NCBI GenBank assembly: GCA_039178805.1
Contig: JBCDFC010000290.1
Span: 1-5,462 of the forward strand
Length of the DNA: 5,462 nucleotides
From: Thermohalobaculum sp039178805
Lineage (GTDB): Bacteria; Pseudomonadota; Alphaproteobacteria; Rhodobacterales; Rhodobacteraceae
Direction of reading: 5' to 3'
In this document: one piece after another, positions 5,432 to 5,462 of the stretch
Numbering within the stretch: position 1 is the stretch's first letter
Layout of the letters: the number at the start of each line of letters is the position of its first letter
The notes under the pieces: model-generated
What the model was told of the DNA's origin: nothing
Databases searched by the model: none
What the model saw: the letters and a program-made list of their open reading frames with translations, nothing else
Position numbers and translations under genes: made by a program

Positions 5432-5462
5432 ATGGCGATGATCCCCCCTGCCCGGCCGAACC
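5432..5462 (+). CDS. Possible first codons of a downstream gene (cut by window end)
   Basis: An ATG at 5432, with GAGGA at 5423-5427 upstream (4-nt spacing), opens a frame reading MAMIPPARPN to the window edge. Only ten codons are visible, so it cannot be assigned or distinguished from chance. The rest of 5343-5431 shows no gene that I can support. Confidence 0.2.
   Translation, partial: MAMIPPARPN

Noticed and set aside
1..5462. CRISPR array, tRNA, rRNA, insertion sequence or transposase
   Set aside because: No spaced direct repeats, tRNA-like cloverleaf, terminal inverted repeats or transposase motifs were seen, even though the cassette looks acquired. VapD resembles Cas2 in fold only.

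Overview
The window looks like a high-GC alphaproteobacterial chromosome, most likely a member of the Rhodobacterales. Both flanking genes encode succinate dehydrogenase (complex II) subunits of the mitochondrial/alphaproteobacterial type. SdhB resembles the Rhodobacteraceae form throughout, with an N-terminus beginning MVELTLPKNS and a WWNGDRYLGPA stretch after the third cysteine cluster. This placement is from memory of family sequences, not from a database search. All supported genes are on the + strand.

Layout: (1) 1-1127, the C-terminal two thirds of sdhA, cut by the left edge. (2) 1185-1475, a 96-residue VapD-like protein (Cas2-fold endoribonuclease family, often the toxin of a toxin-antitoxin pair). 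(3) 1472-1594, a possible 40-residue ORF that exactly bridges vapD and the next gene. (4) 1591-2541, a class I SAM-dependent methyltransferase with an unusual Glu-Pro / Ala-Pro / Lys-Arg-Trp tail. (5) 2538-2837, an unrecognised 99-residue membrane protein. (6) 2837-3595, a methyltransferase with an N-terminal Cys4 zinc ribbon. (7) 3592-4515, an FkbM-family methyltransferase starting at TTG. (8) 4528-5307, complete sdhB. (9) 5308-5462, a hairpin just after sdhB and the possible first codons of another gene.

The main observation is that sdhA and sdhB, two subunits of one enzyme, are separated by about 3.4 kb of accessory genes. Every junction from vapD to the FkbM gene is a 1- to 4-nt stop/start overlap, if the 40-residue ORF is real, and sdhB follows 12 nt after the FkbM stop. 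The cassette is therefore probably translated as one coupled polycistron inside the sdh operon. Three methyltransferases of different subfamilies plus a small membrane protein suggest methylation of a cell-surface glycan or another small molecule. No glycosyltransferase or transporter is visible here, so the substrate is unknown. The vapD segment (about 57% GC) and the 3' end of the FkbM gene (about 52%, against about 76% at its 5' end) differ in composition from their surroundings, which fits a mosaic, acquired region.
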